Below, one piece after another: positions 17,020 through 26,067 of a stretch of 64,000 nucleotides of DNA (position 1 is its first letter; the number at the start of each line of letters is the position of its first letter). A program made the translations under genes and the position numbers. The stretch is from an uncultured Lachnospiraceae bacterium. GTDB taxonomy: Bacteria > Bacillota > Clostridia > Lachnospirales > Lachnospiraceae. Where the stretch lies: NCBI GenBank assembly GCA_946552115.1, contig CAMNRH010000013.1, positions 16,927 through 80,926 on the forward strand, written 5' to 3'. The notes below the pieces were generated by a model, which made no database searches, was not told the origin of the DNA, and was given only the letters and a program-made list of their open reading frames with translations.

Positions 17020-18334
17020 AACAATTACAAAAAAAACAGGATTACGCGGTGAAATCACCGTTCCGGGGGATAAATCCATCTCCCACCGTTCCATTATGCT
17101 GGGCTCTATCGCTCTTGGGACTACGGAAGTAACACATTTTCTTAACGGAGCCGACTGTCTTTCTACAATTGCCTGTTTTCGTGAAATGGGTGTAGAAATT
17201 GAACGGAAAAACGGTGTTGTCCTTATACACGGAAAAGGCATGCGGGGACTGTCCGCCCCTGAAAATGCCTTAAATGTCGGAAACAGCGGAACTACCACCC
17301 GTCTGATGTCCGGTATTCTCGCCGGTCAGCAATTTACTTCCGTCATGTCCGGGGATACCTCCTTAAATTCCAGACCTATGGGGCGTATCATAGCTCCCTT
17401 ACAGGAAATGGGCGCCAATATTAAAAGCATAAACGGAAACAACTGTGCCCCTCTTCAAATTAAGCCGGGAATTCTTCACGGAATCTCCTATCGCTCCCCC
17501 GTTGCCTCCGCACAGGTAAAGTCCGCCGTTCTTCTGGCCGGACTTTACGCTGAGGGGGATACCGCTTTAAGGGAACCATCCCTCTCCAGAAACCATACAG
17601 AGCTTATGCTCCTAAGCTTCGGCGCTCCCGTAACGACCGTCTTTCATACGGACGGAAGCGCGACTGCAGAGATTTCCCCCTGCAGGGAATTATACGGACG
17701 GCAAATATGCATTCCCGGGGATATTTCCTCCGCCGCATATTTTATCGCTGCCGGAGCGCTTATTCCGAATTCCGAGCTTCTGATAAAAAATGTAGGCACA
17801 AATATGACACGCGCAGGCTTTTTAAAAGTATGTAAGGAAATGGGAGCAGACCTTACATTACTGAACCAGTCTGCCGCAGGCGGAGAACCCCGCGCCGATA
17901 TTCTAATCCGTACAAGCCGTCTGAAAGGAACAACGGTTGCAGGAGACTTAATTCCGACTTTGATTGACGAAATTCCGATGATAGCGGTTATGGCAGCCTG
18001 CGCCGAGGGACGCACTGTCATTAAAGACGCGGCCGAGCTTAAAGTAAAGGAAACAAACCGTATTGATACGGTAACTGCAGGGCTTCGCGCAATGGGCGCG
18101 GATATTACCCCCACCGACGACGGAATGATTATTGAAGGAAAAGGGGCTCCTGATAACAGCAATTTCCCTCTTACGGGCGCCGACGTCAGGAGCTTTCTGG
18201 ACCATCGAATCGCCATGTCTTTCGCCATAGCGGGACTTGCCGCCAAGGGCGAGACAAAAATTCAGGACAGCCAATGCGTAGATATCTCTTATCCGGATTT
18301 CTTTGGTACGCTGAATCAAATCTGCCCGGCATAA
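17009..18334 (+). CDS. aroA: 3-phosphoshikimate 1-carboxyvinyltransferase (EPSP synthase)
   Basis: Sixth step of the shikimate pathway, joining phosphoenolpyruvate to shikimate-3-phosphate. The 441-residue protein shows GDKSISHR near the N-terminus, the PEP-binding GNSGTTTRLMSG loop, the central SAQVKSAVLLAGL segment, and LDHRIAMSFA near the C-terminus. The ATG at 17009 lies inside the end of tyrA (11-base overlap), implying coupled translation. The longer ORF-track start is rejected because it is wholly inside tyrA. The next gene is convergent, with only 3 bases between stop codons and no room for a terminator. Confidence 0.95.
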   Translation: MSVKTITKKTGLRGEITVPGDKSISHRSIMLGSIALGTTEVTHFLNGADCLSTIACFREMGVEIERKNGVVLIHGKGMRGLSAPENALNVGNSGTTTRLMSGILAGQQFTSVMSGDTSLNSRPMGRIIAPLQEMGANIKSINGNNCAPLQIKPGILHGISYRSPVASAQVKSAVLLAGLYAEGDTALREPSLSRNHTELMLLSFGAPVTTVFHTDGSATAEISPCRELYGRQICIPGDISSAAYFIAAGALIPNSELLIKNVGTNMTRAGFLKVCKEMGADLTLLNQSAAGGEPRADILIRTSRLKGTTVAGDLIPTLIDEIPMIAVMAACAEGRTVIKDAAELKVKETNRIDTVTAGLRAMGADITPTDDGMIIEGKGAPDNSNFPLTGADVRSFLDHRIAMSFAIAGLAAKGETKIQDSQCVDISYPDFFGTLNQICPA

Positions 18335-18337
18335 ATC

Positions 18338-19315
18338 CTACCCGATGCGCCCCTCATCTATATAGCCTGCCAGCTCCTTCGCATAATAAGTCAGGTAGCT
18401 CTGCGCTCCTGCGCGAAACGCCGCAACCGCAGTTTCGCATACAATTTTCGCTTCATTAATCCATCCTTTCTGTGCGGCAGCCTTAATCATGGCATATTCA
18501 CCGCTCACACTGTAGGCTGCTACCGGAAGGCTGGTTATTTCTTTCACCTTTGTTATCATATCCAGATAAGAAAGGGCCGGCTTTACCATAATTATATCTG
18601 CTCCTTCCTCCTCGTCAAGCAGTACCTCCCGGATTCCCTCCCTGCTGTTATGATAATCCATCTGATAGCTTTTTCTGTCTCCAAAAGAAGGGGCTGATTT
18701 TGCCGCGTCGCGGAACGGCTCATAAAAGCCGGAGGCATATTTCACCGCATAAGACATAATCGGTACATTGATATAGGCATTTTTATCGAGAATTTCCCTG
18801 ATTGCCGCAACCCGTCCGTCCATCATGTCCGAGGGCGCCACCATGTCCGCCCCCGCCTGCGCATGAGAGAGAGCCGTTTTCGCCAATATCCTTACCGTCT
18901 CATCATTATCCACCTCATGACCGCAGAGCATCCCGCAATGTCCGTGAGACGTATACTCGCACAGGCACACATCCGTGATATAGTAAAGCTCCGGAAATCT
19001 CTTTTTCGCTTCCTTAAGCGCCCGCTGAACCACTCCGCCTTCCGCATAGGCCTGACTTGCCGCTTCATCCTTATCATCGGGAACCCCAAAAAACATCACC
19101 GCGCTCACCCCGGCGTCGCTCACCTTCTGAAGCTCATAGCACATCCTGTCTACACTGCACCGAAACTGCCCCGGCATAGACGGAAGCTCTTCACGGATTC
19201 CCGCACCGTCTCTTATAAACATCGGATAAATAAGAGAAGCTTTATCTACTCTTGTTTCCCGCACCATTTTTCTTATCAATTCATTGTTTCTCAGCCTTCT
19301 CGGTCTTTTCATCAT
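18338..19315 (-). CDS. hemB: Porphobilinogen synthase (delta-aminolevulinate dehydratase)
   Basis: Condenses two 5-aminolevulinate molecules to porphobilinogen. The 325-residue length is normal. Schiff-base lysines are Lys192 (in YAVKYASGF) and Lys245 (in IIMVKPALSY). The metal site DVCLCEYTSHGHCG carries three cysteines (117, 119, 127), marking the zinc-dependent type. GAGAGG lies just before the ATG. The start lies inside the 3' end of cobA-hemD (35-base overlap), so it is the last gene of the sirC-hemC-cobA/hemD-hemB operon. Confidence 0.95.
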   Translation of the reverse strand: MMKRPRRLRNNELIRKMVRETRVDKASLIYPMFIRDGAGIREELPSMPGQFRCSVDRMCYELQKVSDAGVSAVMFFGVPDDKDEAASQAYAEGGVVQRALKEAKKRFPELYYITDVCLCEYTSHGHCGMLCGHEVDNDETVRILAKTALSHAQAGADMVAPSDMMDGRVAAIREILDKNAYINVPIMSYAVKYASGFYEPFRDAAKSAPSFGDRKSYQMDYHNSREGIREVLLDEEEGADIIMVKPALSYLDMITKVKEITSLPVAAYSVSGEYAMIKAAAQKGWINEAKIVCETAVAAFRAGAQSYLTYYAKELAGYIDEGRIG

Positions 19316-20834
19316 CTGTACCTCTCATCCTTTCTACAAGCTCTACTAAACTGTCAATAGAGGCTTTTTTCGAAATACGGCATCTCATTCCGTACTTTTC
19401 TGCCGTATCCGCCGTCTGCCGTCCGATACATGCCGCCCTTACCTTTGAAAAATCCACTCCCCCCGCCGCTTTTACAAAGCCTTCCACAGTCGAACTGCTG
19501 GTAAATACTACACAGGCGTCCTTTCCGTCTTCCAGCTCGTCCTTTATCGATACGGGCATTTCCGAAGCGCCGCAATAAACGGTACGGTAAATCGGCAAAT
19601 CACAGACAGACGCTCCCGCTCTCTCAAGAATCGGAACAAGCTCCCTGTTTGCTTTTTCTGCTCTTGGAAGAAGTATTTTTTGTCCCCGGATTTCCTGCCC
19701 GGCAATGCTCTCCCCCAGTGACACACCGTCATACAGCTCAGGCATTACATCCGCAAATATCCCGTAATTCTCCAATGCTTTTCTCGTTCCTTCTCCGATA
19801 ACCGCAAATTTCGCATGCGACAACGCACGGATATCCACTCCCCTTTCCCGCATCTTCTCAAAGAAAATACGCACGCCCACCTGACTGGTAAATACAATCC
19901 AATCATAGAGCCCTGGTTTCTCAAGACTTTCCTCAAGCAGACGGTTTTTCTCTATCGGAACCGTGTCAATAGCCGGAAGTTCCAGTACCTCCGCCCCTTT
20001 CTCTCTTAATTTCTCTGCCATTGCAGAGATAAGCTCCTTAGGCCTTGTAAGAATAACTTTCATTCCCGACAGAGAAAGCTTCTCATACCAGCCTAGCTTC
20101 TGCGCCAATCTGCACACATCGCCGACAACAATCAGCGCCGGGGGCCTGACCGCCGCTTCCGCCGCTTTTCCTGCAAGCGTTCCTATTGTTGCAACTACAC
20201 GTCTCTGCCCTGCTGTCGTACCATCCTGAAGAACTGCCGCGGGCATATCCGGCCTCATTCCCGCCGCCTCAAGCTCTTCCATGATAGCGCTGAGCGCCGT
20301 AACTCCCATCAGGAATACAAGCGTTCCGCCCGCTTCCACAAGTGCTTTATAATGAACCGGATTTTCCTTTCCGGCTCTTACGTGTCCGGTAATAATATGA
20401 AGAGAGGAAGCGTAATCTCTATGCGTTACCGGTATCCCGTTATATGCCGGAACCGCAAGCGGCGAGGTCACCCCCGGAACAACCTCAAAGGGAATCCCCG
20501 TTCTTTTAAGCTCCTCCAGCTCTTCGCCTCCCCGCCCGAACAAAAACGGATCTCCGCCTTTCAGCCTCACAACCTTTTTTCCTTTTTTTGCCTCTGTCAC
20601 AAGAATGCGATTAATCTCCCCCTGCGGAATCGGATGATGCCCCGCAGTCTTCCCGACATTGATTAATTCTTTCCCGGCTCCGTATTTCACGACGATACTT
20701 TTTCCAACCAGACAGTCATATACAAGCACGTCCGCCCCTCTGAGCACACCCGCCGCCTTTATTGTCAGAAGTCCCTCATCCCCGGGGCCCGCACCTACAA
20801 GCCAAACCTTACCGGCCAAATTCTTATCTTCCAT
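19281..20834 (-). CDS. cobA-hemD: Fused uroporphyrinogen-III C-methyltransferase / uroporphyrinogen-III synthase
   Basis: A bifunctional 517-residue enzyme. Residues ~1-250 are the SAM-dependent methyltransferase (VGAGPGDEGLLTIKA, LKGGDPFLFGRGGEE, GVTSPLAVPAYNGIPVTHR) that makes precorrin-2. Residues ~255-505 are uroporphyrinogen-III synthase (VILTRPKELI, DWIVFTSQVGVRIFFE, CVVFTSSSTVEGF), which closes hydroxymethylbilane. This fusion is common in Clostridia and channels tetrapyrrole flux toward siroheme and B12. The start overlaps hemC by 11 bases and the end overlaps hemB, consistent with a tightly coupled operon. Confidence 0.95.
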   Translation of the reverse strand: MEDKNLAGKVWLVGAGPGDEGLLTIKAAGVLRGADVLVYDCLVGKSIVVKYGAGKELINVGKTAGHHPIPQGEINRILVTEAKKGKKVVRLKGGDPFLFGRGGEELEELKRTGIPFEVVPGVTSPLAVPAYNGIPVTHRDYASSLHIITGHVRAGKENPVHYKALVEAGGTLVFLMGVTALSAIMEELEAAGMRPDMPAAVLQDGTTAGQRRVVATIGTLAGKAAEAAVRPPALIVVGDVCRLAQKLGWYEKLSLSGMKVILTRPKELISAMAEKLREKGAEVLELPAIDTVPIEKNRLLEESLEKPGLYDWIVFTSQVGVRIFFEKMRERGVDIRALSHAKFAVIGEGTRKALENYGIFADVMPELYDGVSLGESIAGQEIRGQKILLPRAEKANRELVPILERAGASVCDLPIYRTVYCGASEMPVSIKDELEDGKDACVVFTSSSTVEGFVKAAGGVDFSKVRAACIGRQTADTAEKYGMRCRISKKASIDSLVELVERMRGTDDEKTEKAEKQ

Positions 20835-21711
20835 ATCCTGCCCTCATTTTCTTTGCCAATGCAATTCCAAGCTCCTCCGATTTTTCGGGCTCTCCTGTTA
20901 TTCTGCCAATCACAAAATCCCCTGTCTCCTCTATATAATAAAGTCCTTTTAACAAAAGCTCTCCGTCCTTCACTTCCCCGTATGCTGCTACCGGCGAGGT
21001 ACAGCCTCCGTCAAGAAATCGCACAAACGCCCGCTCGCCTTTCGCAACACAGGCAGCCTCATGATTTCCATATCCCTGTAAAAACGAATAATCCTCCCCG
21101 CATCTTCCCTGAACGGCCAAAATTCCCTGTCCCGCCGCCGGCAGGATCTCGTCGGCAGAAAAATACCGGTTAATTCTCTCCTTAAGTCCAAGCCTTATAA
21201 GTCCCGCCGCCGCAAGAATCAGCGCGTCATATTCCCCTGCATCCAGCTTTTCCAATCTCGTAAGTACATTCCCCCTCACGCTCCGGAAATCCGCGTCCGG
21301 AAATAAACGCTGTCCCTGAATTCTCCTTCTGAATGAGGAACAGCCAATCACTCCCGTTTCTTTCAGGCTTTCCGCATTCTTAGGAAGAACAAGTACGTCC
21401 CTTACGTCTTCTCTGGCGGAAAAAGCTACAATCGGAAGCTTTTCTGATTCTTCCATAGGCATATCCTTAAGGCTGTGGACGGATAAATCAATCCGTTTTT
21501 CCAGAAGCGCCCTGTCAAGCTCCTTTACAAAAAGTCCTTTCCCCCCGATTTTATCAAGCGTCACATCCAGCCTCCTGTCGCCGGTGGTTTCTAATGTAAC
21601 CATACTTACCTCTATATCCGGATGTACTTTCTTTATATAATTAATAACAGTTTCTGTTTGAATGATTGCAAGCCTGCTTTTTCTGCTGCCAATCACAATC
21701 CTTTTACTCAT
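20824..21711 (-). CDS. hemC: Hydroxymethylbilane synthase (porphobilinogen deaminase)
   Basis: Polymerises four porphobilinogens into hydroxymethylbilane. The 295-residue protein has GSRKSRLA at the N-terminus, the SSFRRRIQ substrate-binding arginines and FLDGGCTSPV, whose Cys carries the dipyrromethane cofactor. The ORF track begins at a GTG (21723). The ATG at 21711 is preferred because GAGGGACAGC places a ribosome binding site in front and MSKRIVIGSRKS is the usual N-terminus. It overlaps the sirC stop region and the cobA-hemD start. Confidence 0.95.
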   Translation of the reverse strand: MSKRIVIGSRKSRLAIIQTETVINYIKKVHPDIEVSMVTLETTGDRRLDVTLDKIGGKGLFVKELDRALLEKRIDLSVHSLKDMPMEESEKLPIVAFSAREDVRDVLVLPKNAESLKETGVIGCSSFRRRIQGQRLFPDADFRSVRGNVLTRLEKLDAGEYDALILAAAGLIRLGLKERINRYFSADEILPAAGQGILAVQGRCGEDYSFLQGYGNHEAACVAKGERAFVRFLDGGCTSPVAAYGEVKDGELLLKGLYYIEETGDFVIGRITGEPEKSEELGIALAKKMRAGYGR

Positions 21712-22186
21712 GCTGTCCCTCACTGCCCTGTATAGCTCTTAACGCTTCTTCCACCCGTTTTCTGGCTTCCCGTGCCTGCGCATGGCTATACCCGCCTGCC
21801 GTTATCCCCGCCACGATGTTTCCGCACGACGCGATTGCCGGAAAATAAAAATCACACAGTTCTTTTTTGTGAGCCGCATTTACCGGGATATTCCGTATTT
21901 TACAGTCTTCGGCAACCTCCTCATTACAGGCGGCGGCGTCGGTCGCCGCAAGCACAATGTCAGCATCTTTAAGGGAATCGAACGTATAATACTCCTCTCT
22001 CCAATCAATCCGTCCGCTTTTCACAAGACGGTGCAGTTCCTCTGTAACCGCAGGGGATACAATCCGTATATGCTCTGCAAATTCAAGAAGCGTCTTTACC
22101 CTTCTCTCCGCAATTTTTCCGCCGCCGACTACGACGATTTGTTTCTGTGAGATGTCTGTAAATAATGGAAAATACGGTTTCTGCAT
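21704..22186 (-). CDS. sirC: Precorrin-2 dehydrogenase (siroheme synthase N-domain type)
   Basis: NAD-dependent oxidation of precorrin-2 to sirohydrochlorin. The 160-residue protein is the stand-alone N-terminal domain of the CysG/Met8 family: YFPLF, then VVVGGGKIAERRVKTLL (nucleotide binding) and ADIVLAATD, with the conserved NIPVNA equivalent. It lacks the longer Met8 C-terminal region, so ferrochelatase activity would have to come from elsewhere; CbiK, encoded divergently, is a candidate chelatase. GAGGAGAG precedes the ATG. It is the first gene of the tetrapyrrole operon. Confidence 0.9.
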   Translation of the reverse strand: MQKPYFPLFTDISQKQIVVVGGGKIAERRVKTLLEFAEHIRIVSPAVTEELHRLVKSGRIDWREEYYTFDSLKDADIVLAATDAAACNEEVAEDCKIRNIPVNAAHKKELCDFYFPAIASCGNIVAGITAGGYSHAQAREARKRVEEALRAIQGSEGQHE

Positions 22187-22218
22187 TCTGTTCTCTCCTC
22201 ATCTTTTCCGCTTTATCC

Positions 22219-22246
22219 ATGATAACATACGAAAGACAAATTGCAA
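22219..22246 (-). promoter_or_regulatory. Probable promoter of the sirC-hemB operon
   Basis: Minus strand TTGCAA (22241-22246), 16 bases, TATCAT (22219-22224), about 35 bases before the sirC start. No riboswitch lies on this strand. Confidence 0.5.
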
Positions 22247-22276
22247 ACCGTAGATTTCCCCGTCTCGTTTTTTTAT

Positions 22277-22306
22277 TTGACATACAGCACCCCCCGGTAG
22301 TATGAT
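22277..22306 (+). promoter_or_regulatory. Promoter of the riboswitch-cbi operon
   Basis: TTGACA (22277-22282), 18 bases, TATGAT (22301-22306). Transcription would begin near 22313, immediately before the cobalamin aptamer. Confidence 0.75.
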
Positions 22307-22314
22307 AGACACAG

Positions 22315-22490
22315 ATTGAATGCAATGAGGTGCCTGCTTTTGCAGGGTAACAGACAAGCCGGGTCAAAATCCCGCACGGTCGCGCCGCTGTAGTAGAGGA
22401 GTAATATTTCATATATGTCACTGGGAAACCGGGAAGGCGAAGTATTATGATGAGCCTTAAGTCAGAAGACCTACCCGTTGCAGACGGTTC
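22315..22490 (+). promoter_or_regulatory. Cobalamin riboswitch
   Basis: The B12 box is AGTCAGAAGACCTACC (about 22460-22475), close to the consensus AGCCAGGAGACCTGCC. The closing helix P1 pairs TGCAA (22321-22325) with TTGCA (22478-22482). GGTGCC near the 5' side, the GGGTCAAAATCCCGCACGG arm and CACTGGGAAACCGGGAAGGC complete the expected architecture. It lies between the promoter and cbiM, so adenosylcobalamin-type ligands would shut off cobalt uptake and insertion genes. Confidence 0.93.
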
Positions 22491-22526
22491 ACACGTGGTT
22501 ACGCAGGATAGCCATGTGTTATTTTT
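22491..22526 (+). terminator. Riboswitch expression-platform hairpin
   Basis: ACACGTGG pairs with CCATGTGT (8 pairs, one G-U) around a 13-base loop and is followed by TATTTTTG. The placement just after the aptamer and before the cbiM ribosome binding site suggests transcriptional termination when ligand is bound. Confidence 0.65.
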
Positions 22527-22571
22527 GTGCCGCAGACGCACACCTATATCAATCTTAAGGAGGAGTTTATC

Positions 22572-23318
22572 ATGACTCGGAAACAAAAGAAGCTTATTGC
22601 CGCAATCTCTGTATTTTCCGTTTTTTTCGGAATTTATCCGGCGGCAAACGCGATGCACATTATGGAGGGATATCTTCCGGTATCCTACTGCATCGCATGG
22701 GGCGTATTATGTCTGCCCTTTTTAGTAACCGGATTTATGAAAATCCGCAGAACTTTAAATGAGAACCGCAGAGCAATCACTCTGCTTGCCATGTCCGGCG
22801 CATTTATTTTTGTTATATCTTCCCTGAAGATACCGTCCGTGACCGGAAGCTGCTCTCATATGACCGGAACCGGCTTCGGCGCAATTCTGTTCGGCCCGTG
22901 CTCCGTAAGCATCTTAGGCGTCATCGTTCTTGTTTTTCAGGCGATTCTCCTTGCGCACGGCGGACTGACCACTCTGGGAGCCAACACCTTTTCTATGGCG
23001 ATAGCCGGTCCCTTTGTCACCTACGGTATCTATCGGCTCTGCCAGAAATGTAGGGTAAACCATATGGTTTCCGTTTTTCTCGGTGCAGCCTTAGGGGATT
23101 TATTTACTTATTGTGTAACCAGTGTTCAGCTTTCGCTTGCCTATCCGTCAGAGGCCGGAGGCATAACCGCTTCCACAGTTAAATTTCTCAGCGTATTCGC
23201 TCCTACTCAGATTCCTCTCGCCGTTGTGGAAGGACTTCTCACTACAGCCATTGTAATTTGTCTGGAATCATTCGCAAAATCCGAGCTGAATTTGATCGGA
23301 TATAAAAAGGAGGCGTAA
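22572..23318 (+). CDS. cbiM: Cobalt ECF transporter substrate-specific membrane subunit
   Basis: The S-component that recognises Co(II) in an energy-coupling-factor transporter. The 248-residue hydrophobic protein begins with a signal-like segment ending PAANA, followed by MHIMEGYLP. In this family the mature N-terminus and its His coordinate the metal, so cleavage before MHIMEG would generate it (inference). AGGAGG lies 8 bases before the ATG at 22572; the ORF-track start at 22527 has no such support. It is the first gene of cbiM-N-Q-O-K and four bases precede cbiN. Confidence 0.95.
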   Translation: MTRKQKKLIAAISVFSVFFGIYPAANAMHIMEGYLPVSYCIAWGVLCLPFLVTGFMKIRRTLNENRRAITLLAMSGAFIFVISSLKIPSVTGSCSHMTGTGFGAILFGPCSVSILGVIVLVFQAILLAHGGLTTLGANTFSMAIAGPFVTYGIYRLCQKCRVNHMVSVFLGAALGDLFTYCVTSVQLSLAYPSEAGGITASTVKFLSVFAPTQIPLAVVEGLLTTAIVICLESFAKSELNLIGYKKEA

Positions 23319-23322
23319 ATAA

Positions 23323-23643
23323 ATGGAAACAAAAAATAAAAAAATCGTTATTGCGCTGATAATCACCTCTATTCTCATTGCAGTCATACCTTTGTTCGCC
23401 CTGAAAGGCGCGGCATTCGGCGGCTCTGATGACGCGGGAAGTGTCATGGTGGAGAAAATCCACGGTGAATATACTCCGTGGTTTGCTCCCGTACTTGAAA
23501 CAATGCTTGACGGAGAGCTTCCCGGTGAGGTGGAAAGCCTGATTTTCTGCATACAGACCGGTATCGGTACAGGCATCCTCGCTTTCTGTCTCGGCAGAAT
23601 GTATGAGAGAAAAAAACTCTCAAAAGAAGAGGAAGCATTATGA
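23323..23643 (+). CDS. cbiN: Cobalt transporter auxiliary subunit
   Basis: A 106-residue protein with two membrane helices (about 8-28 and 70-88) separated by an extracytoplasmic loop, the usual CbiN layout. CbiN activates CbiM for metal loading. GGAGG precedes the ATG and the stop overlaps the cbiQ start (ATGA). The family is short and weakly conserved, so the assignment leans on position between cbiM and cbiQ. Confidence 0.92.
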   Translation: METKNKKIVIALIITSILIAVIPLFALKGAAFGGSDDAGSVMVEKIHGEYTPWFAPVLETMLDGELPGEVESLIFCIQTGIGTGILAFCLGRMYERKKLSKEEEAL

Positions 23644-24401
23644 TTATTATAGACAAGCTATGCTATACCTCCGGACTTCGCTATGTAAACACAATGGAAA
23701 AATTTGTTTTTTCGATGCTTACACTCCTGATTTGCATTATCAGCAAATCCATTACGGTCTCTGTGGTCGTACTGCTTGTCACAGGATTTCTTACGGTGGG
23801 AAAGGGAGGTGTCTCTCTTTCCCGTTATTTAAAGTTCATGACTATACCGCTTGTTTTCCTGTTTCTCAGCACCACTGCAATTTTGGTAAATATATCCCAC
23901 GCTCCCCTTGATGCCTTTGCCATCCCTCTGGGAAGCTATTATCTCACCGGGAGCTTTTACGGACTTCTAAAAGGGGCCCGTCTTATCTTTACCGCACTTG
24001 CCGGAGTATCCTGCCTGTATTTTCTCTCTTTCAGCACACCGATTACAGATATTCTGGAGGTTTTGAAAAGGCTCCATGTTCCGGGGCTTATAATTGAGCT
24101 GATGCTTCTCATATACCGCCACATTTTTATCATGCTCCATACGGCATCCGCGATTACAAATGCGCAGCACTCCAGACTGGGAAATAAAAACATCCGCATT
24201 GCGAAAAAATCCTTCGCCGCCATGATGAGCGCTGTCTTTATCCTGTCCGTCAAAAGAGGCGGCGCCCTTTATAACGCAATGGAAGCCCGGTGCTATAACG
24301 GCAGAATCCGGGTACTTTCGGAGGAGCGCCCTGCAAAATATTCCGAAATCCTTTTTATTGCCGGATTTGAATTATTTCTGGTTTATTGTTCACGGAGGTG
24401 A
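23640..24401 (+). CDS. cbiQ: Cobalt ECF transporter transmembrane (T) subunit
   Basis: A 253-residue membrane protein that couples the ATPase to CbiM. It has four to five hydrophobic helices. The cytoplasmic coupling helices contain the Ala-Arg-Gly-type motifs, seen here as MEARCYNGR near the C-terminus and SAITNAQHSRLG in the middle. It overlaps cbiN by four bases, and its TGA stop overlaps the cbiO ribosome binding site. Confidence 0.93.
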   Translation: MIIIDKLCYTSGLRYVNTMEKFVFSMLTLLICIISKSITVSVVVLLVTGFLTVGKGGVSLSRYLKFMTIPLVFLFLSTTAILVNISHAPLDAFAIPLGSYYLTGSFYGLLKGARLIFTALAGVSCLYFLSFSTPITDILEVLKRLHVPGLIIELMLLIYRHIFIMLHTASAITNAQHSRLGNKNIRIAKKSFAAMMSAVFILSVKRGGALYNAMEARCYNGRIRVLSEERPAKYSEILFIAGFELFLVYCSRR

Positions 24402-24407
24402 CAAAAT

Positions 24408-25223
24408 TTGAATGATACCATATTAAAGGCAGAAAATCTCTGCTATACTTATGAAGCGGACGACCGCCCCGCCCTTGACGGGTTATCCCTTGAGCTTCAC
24501 AGAGGGAAAAAAATCGCGTGCATGGGCTCCAACGGTTCCGGAAAATCCACGTTTTTTCTGTGCTGCAACGGAATTTTAAGGCCTGATTCCGGAACGGTTT
24601 ATTACAATAATCTTCCGTTGGATTACTCAAAAAAAGGACTTCTAAATATCCGCAGTAAAATAGGTATCGTATTTCAGGACCCGGACAATCAGCTCTTTTC
24701 AGCAAGCGTTGCACAGGAAATCTCTTTCGGCCCTATGAATCTCGGATTTTCCGAATCAGACACAAGACAAATGGTATCGGACATCATGGAAAAGCTTGGA
24801 ATTACCCCCTTTGCACATAAACCGGTACACGCCTTAAGCGGAGGCCAAAAAAAACTGGTAGCCATTGCGGATATTCTTGTTATGCGACCTGAGCTTATTA
24901 TCTTTGATGAGCCGGCCGCTGCTCTCGACCCGCTACATACCGAGCTTGTCCATGACATTATCGGACAGGTTACGAAAGAGGGGATTACCGTTCTCATGGC
25001 GACCCATGACGTCAATTACGCTTTTGAATGGGCGGATGAAATACTTGTTTTTCACAATGGAAAATTGCTGGACAGCGGTTCTCCCGATGAAATTTTTTCA
25101 AACGATACCTTGCTTGAAACCGCTTCCTTAAAGCCGCCTATCGTCCTTTCCATCTTAAAAAATCCGGAGATTTTAAACACATACTCCTGCAAAAGGAAGC
25201 ATACTTTTACTCACAGCCTGTAA
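24408..25223 (+). CDS. cbiO: Cobalt ECF transporter ATP-binding subunit
   Basis: A 271-residue ABC ATPase: Walker A GSNGSGKST (about residues 42-50), Q-loop FQDPDNQLFS, signature ALSGGQKK, Walker B LIIFDEPAAALDP and the switch HD in MATHDVNYAF. Translation probably starts at TTG (24408): GGAGGTGAC lies 9 bases before it and no ATG occurs in frame until well into the domain. The last codons (FTHSL) lie in the first copy of a 14-base direct repeat, so the C-terminus may have been altered by duplication. Confidence 0.94.
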   Translation: MNDTILKAENLCYTYEADDRPALDGLSLELHRGKKIACMGSNGSGKSTFFLCCNGILRPDSGTVYYNNLPLDYSKKGLLNIRSKIGIVFQDPDNQLFSASVAQEISFGPMNLGFSESDTRQMVSDIMEKLGITPFAHKPVHALSGGQKKLVAIADILVMRPELIIFDEPAAALDPLHTELVHDIIGQVTKEGITVLMATHDVNYAFEWADEILVFHNGKLLDSGSPDEIFSNDTLLETASLKPPIVLSILKNPEILNTYSCKRKHTFTHSL

Positions 25224-25249
25224 AATAAAATGCGTTTTTACTCACAGCC
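25205..25249 (+). repeat. 14-base direct repeat flanking the cbiO stop codon
   Basis: TTTTACTCACAGCC occurs at 25205-25218 and 25236-25249, with the cbiO stop between the copies. It looks like a short tandem duplication in the cbiO-cbiK gap. Confidence 0.8.
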
Positions 25250-25269
25250 AGTAGAAAGGAACATCTGAC

Positions 25270-26043
25270 ATGAAAAAAGGAATCCTTGTTGTAAGCTTTG
25301 GAACAAGTCACCCCGATACGCGCGCCGTAACCATCGACGCCATTGAAAACGAAATCAGGGTCTTTTGCCGTAATCTCCCCGTCTACCGGGCATGGACAAG
25401 TAAAATGATTATCACAAAGCTTAAAAACACGACGGGCGAAGCTATCCCCACTGTTTGGGAAGCGCTTTCGCAGATGCGAAAAGACGGCATTACCGACATC
25501 TGTATCCAGCCTACCCACGTCATTAACGGAATCGAAAATGATTGCATGAAAAAAGATGCTTCCGCCTTTTTGGACCATTTTCATTCCATTTCTTTCGGCG
25601 CTCCGCTCATCTCTTCCACAAAGGATATGAGAGAGATTGTGCAGATAATCGGAAGCTCCTTTTCTCACTTAAGCCCCTCAGAAGCGCTGGTGCTTATGGG
25701 GCACGGAAGCGAACATTATGCAAATACTGTATATCCTGCCCTCGACTATATGTTTAAGGAAATGGGATATCCGAATATCCATATGGGAACGGTGGAAGCC
25801 TATCCGGAGCTTATACATGTAACGGAGCTTCTGAAGAAGCACGACGTCAAAAAGGTTCACCTAGCGCCCTTTATGATTGTGGCCGGAGACCATGCGAACA
25901 ACGATATGGCCGGGGATGAAAACAGCTCCTGGAAATCCGTTTTTAAAAATGCCGGATATGACGTAATCTGCCATCTGAAAGGACTCGGAGAATATCCCGA
26001 AATACGGAATATGCTGGTAAAGCATTTAAAGGCAGTTCTTTAG
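25270..26043 (+). CDS. cbiK: Anaerobic sirohydrochlorin cobaltochelatase
   Basis: Inserts Co(II) into sirohydrochlorin, the committed step of anaerobic B12 synthesis. The 257-residue protein carries His145 (in MGHGSEH), Glu176 (in GTVEAYPE) and His208 (in VAGDHANNDM), matching the three metal-site residues known in the Salmonella enzyme. No signal peptide is present, so it is cytoplasmic. It is the last gene of the riboswitch-controlled operon and links cobalt uptake to the siroheme genes on the other strand. A siroheme-ferrochelatase activity is also possible for this family. Confidence 0.95.
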   Translation: MKKGILVVSFGTSHPDTRAVTIDAIENEIRVFCRNLPVYRAWTSKMIITKLKNTTGEAIPTVWEALSQMRKDGITDICIQPTHVINGIENDCMKKDASAFLDHFHSISFGAPLISSTKDMREIVQIIGSSFSHLSPSEALVLMGHGSEHYANTVYPALDYMFKEMGYPNIHMGTVEAYPELIHVTELLKKHDVKKVHLAPFMIVAGDHANNDMAGDENSSWKSVFKNAGYDVICHLKGLGEYPEIRNMLVKHLKAVL

Positions 26044-26067
26044 ATTTTTTACGCATTTTCTGCTAAA

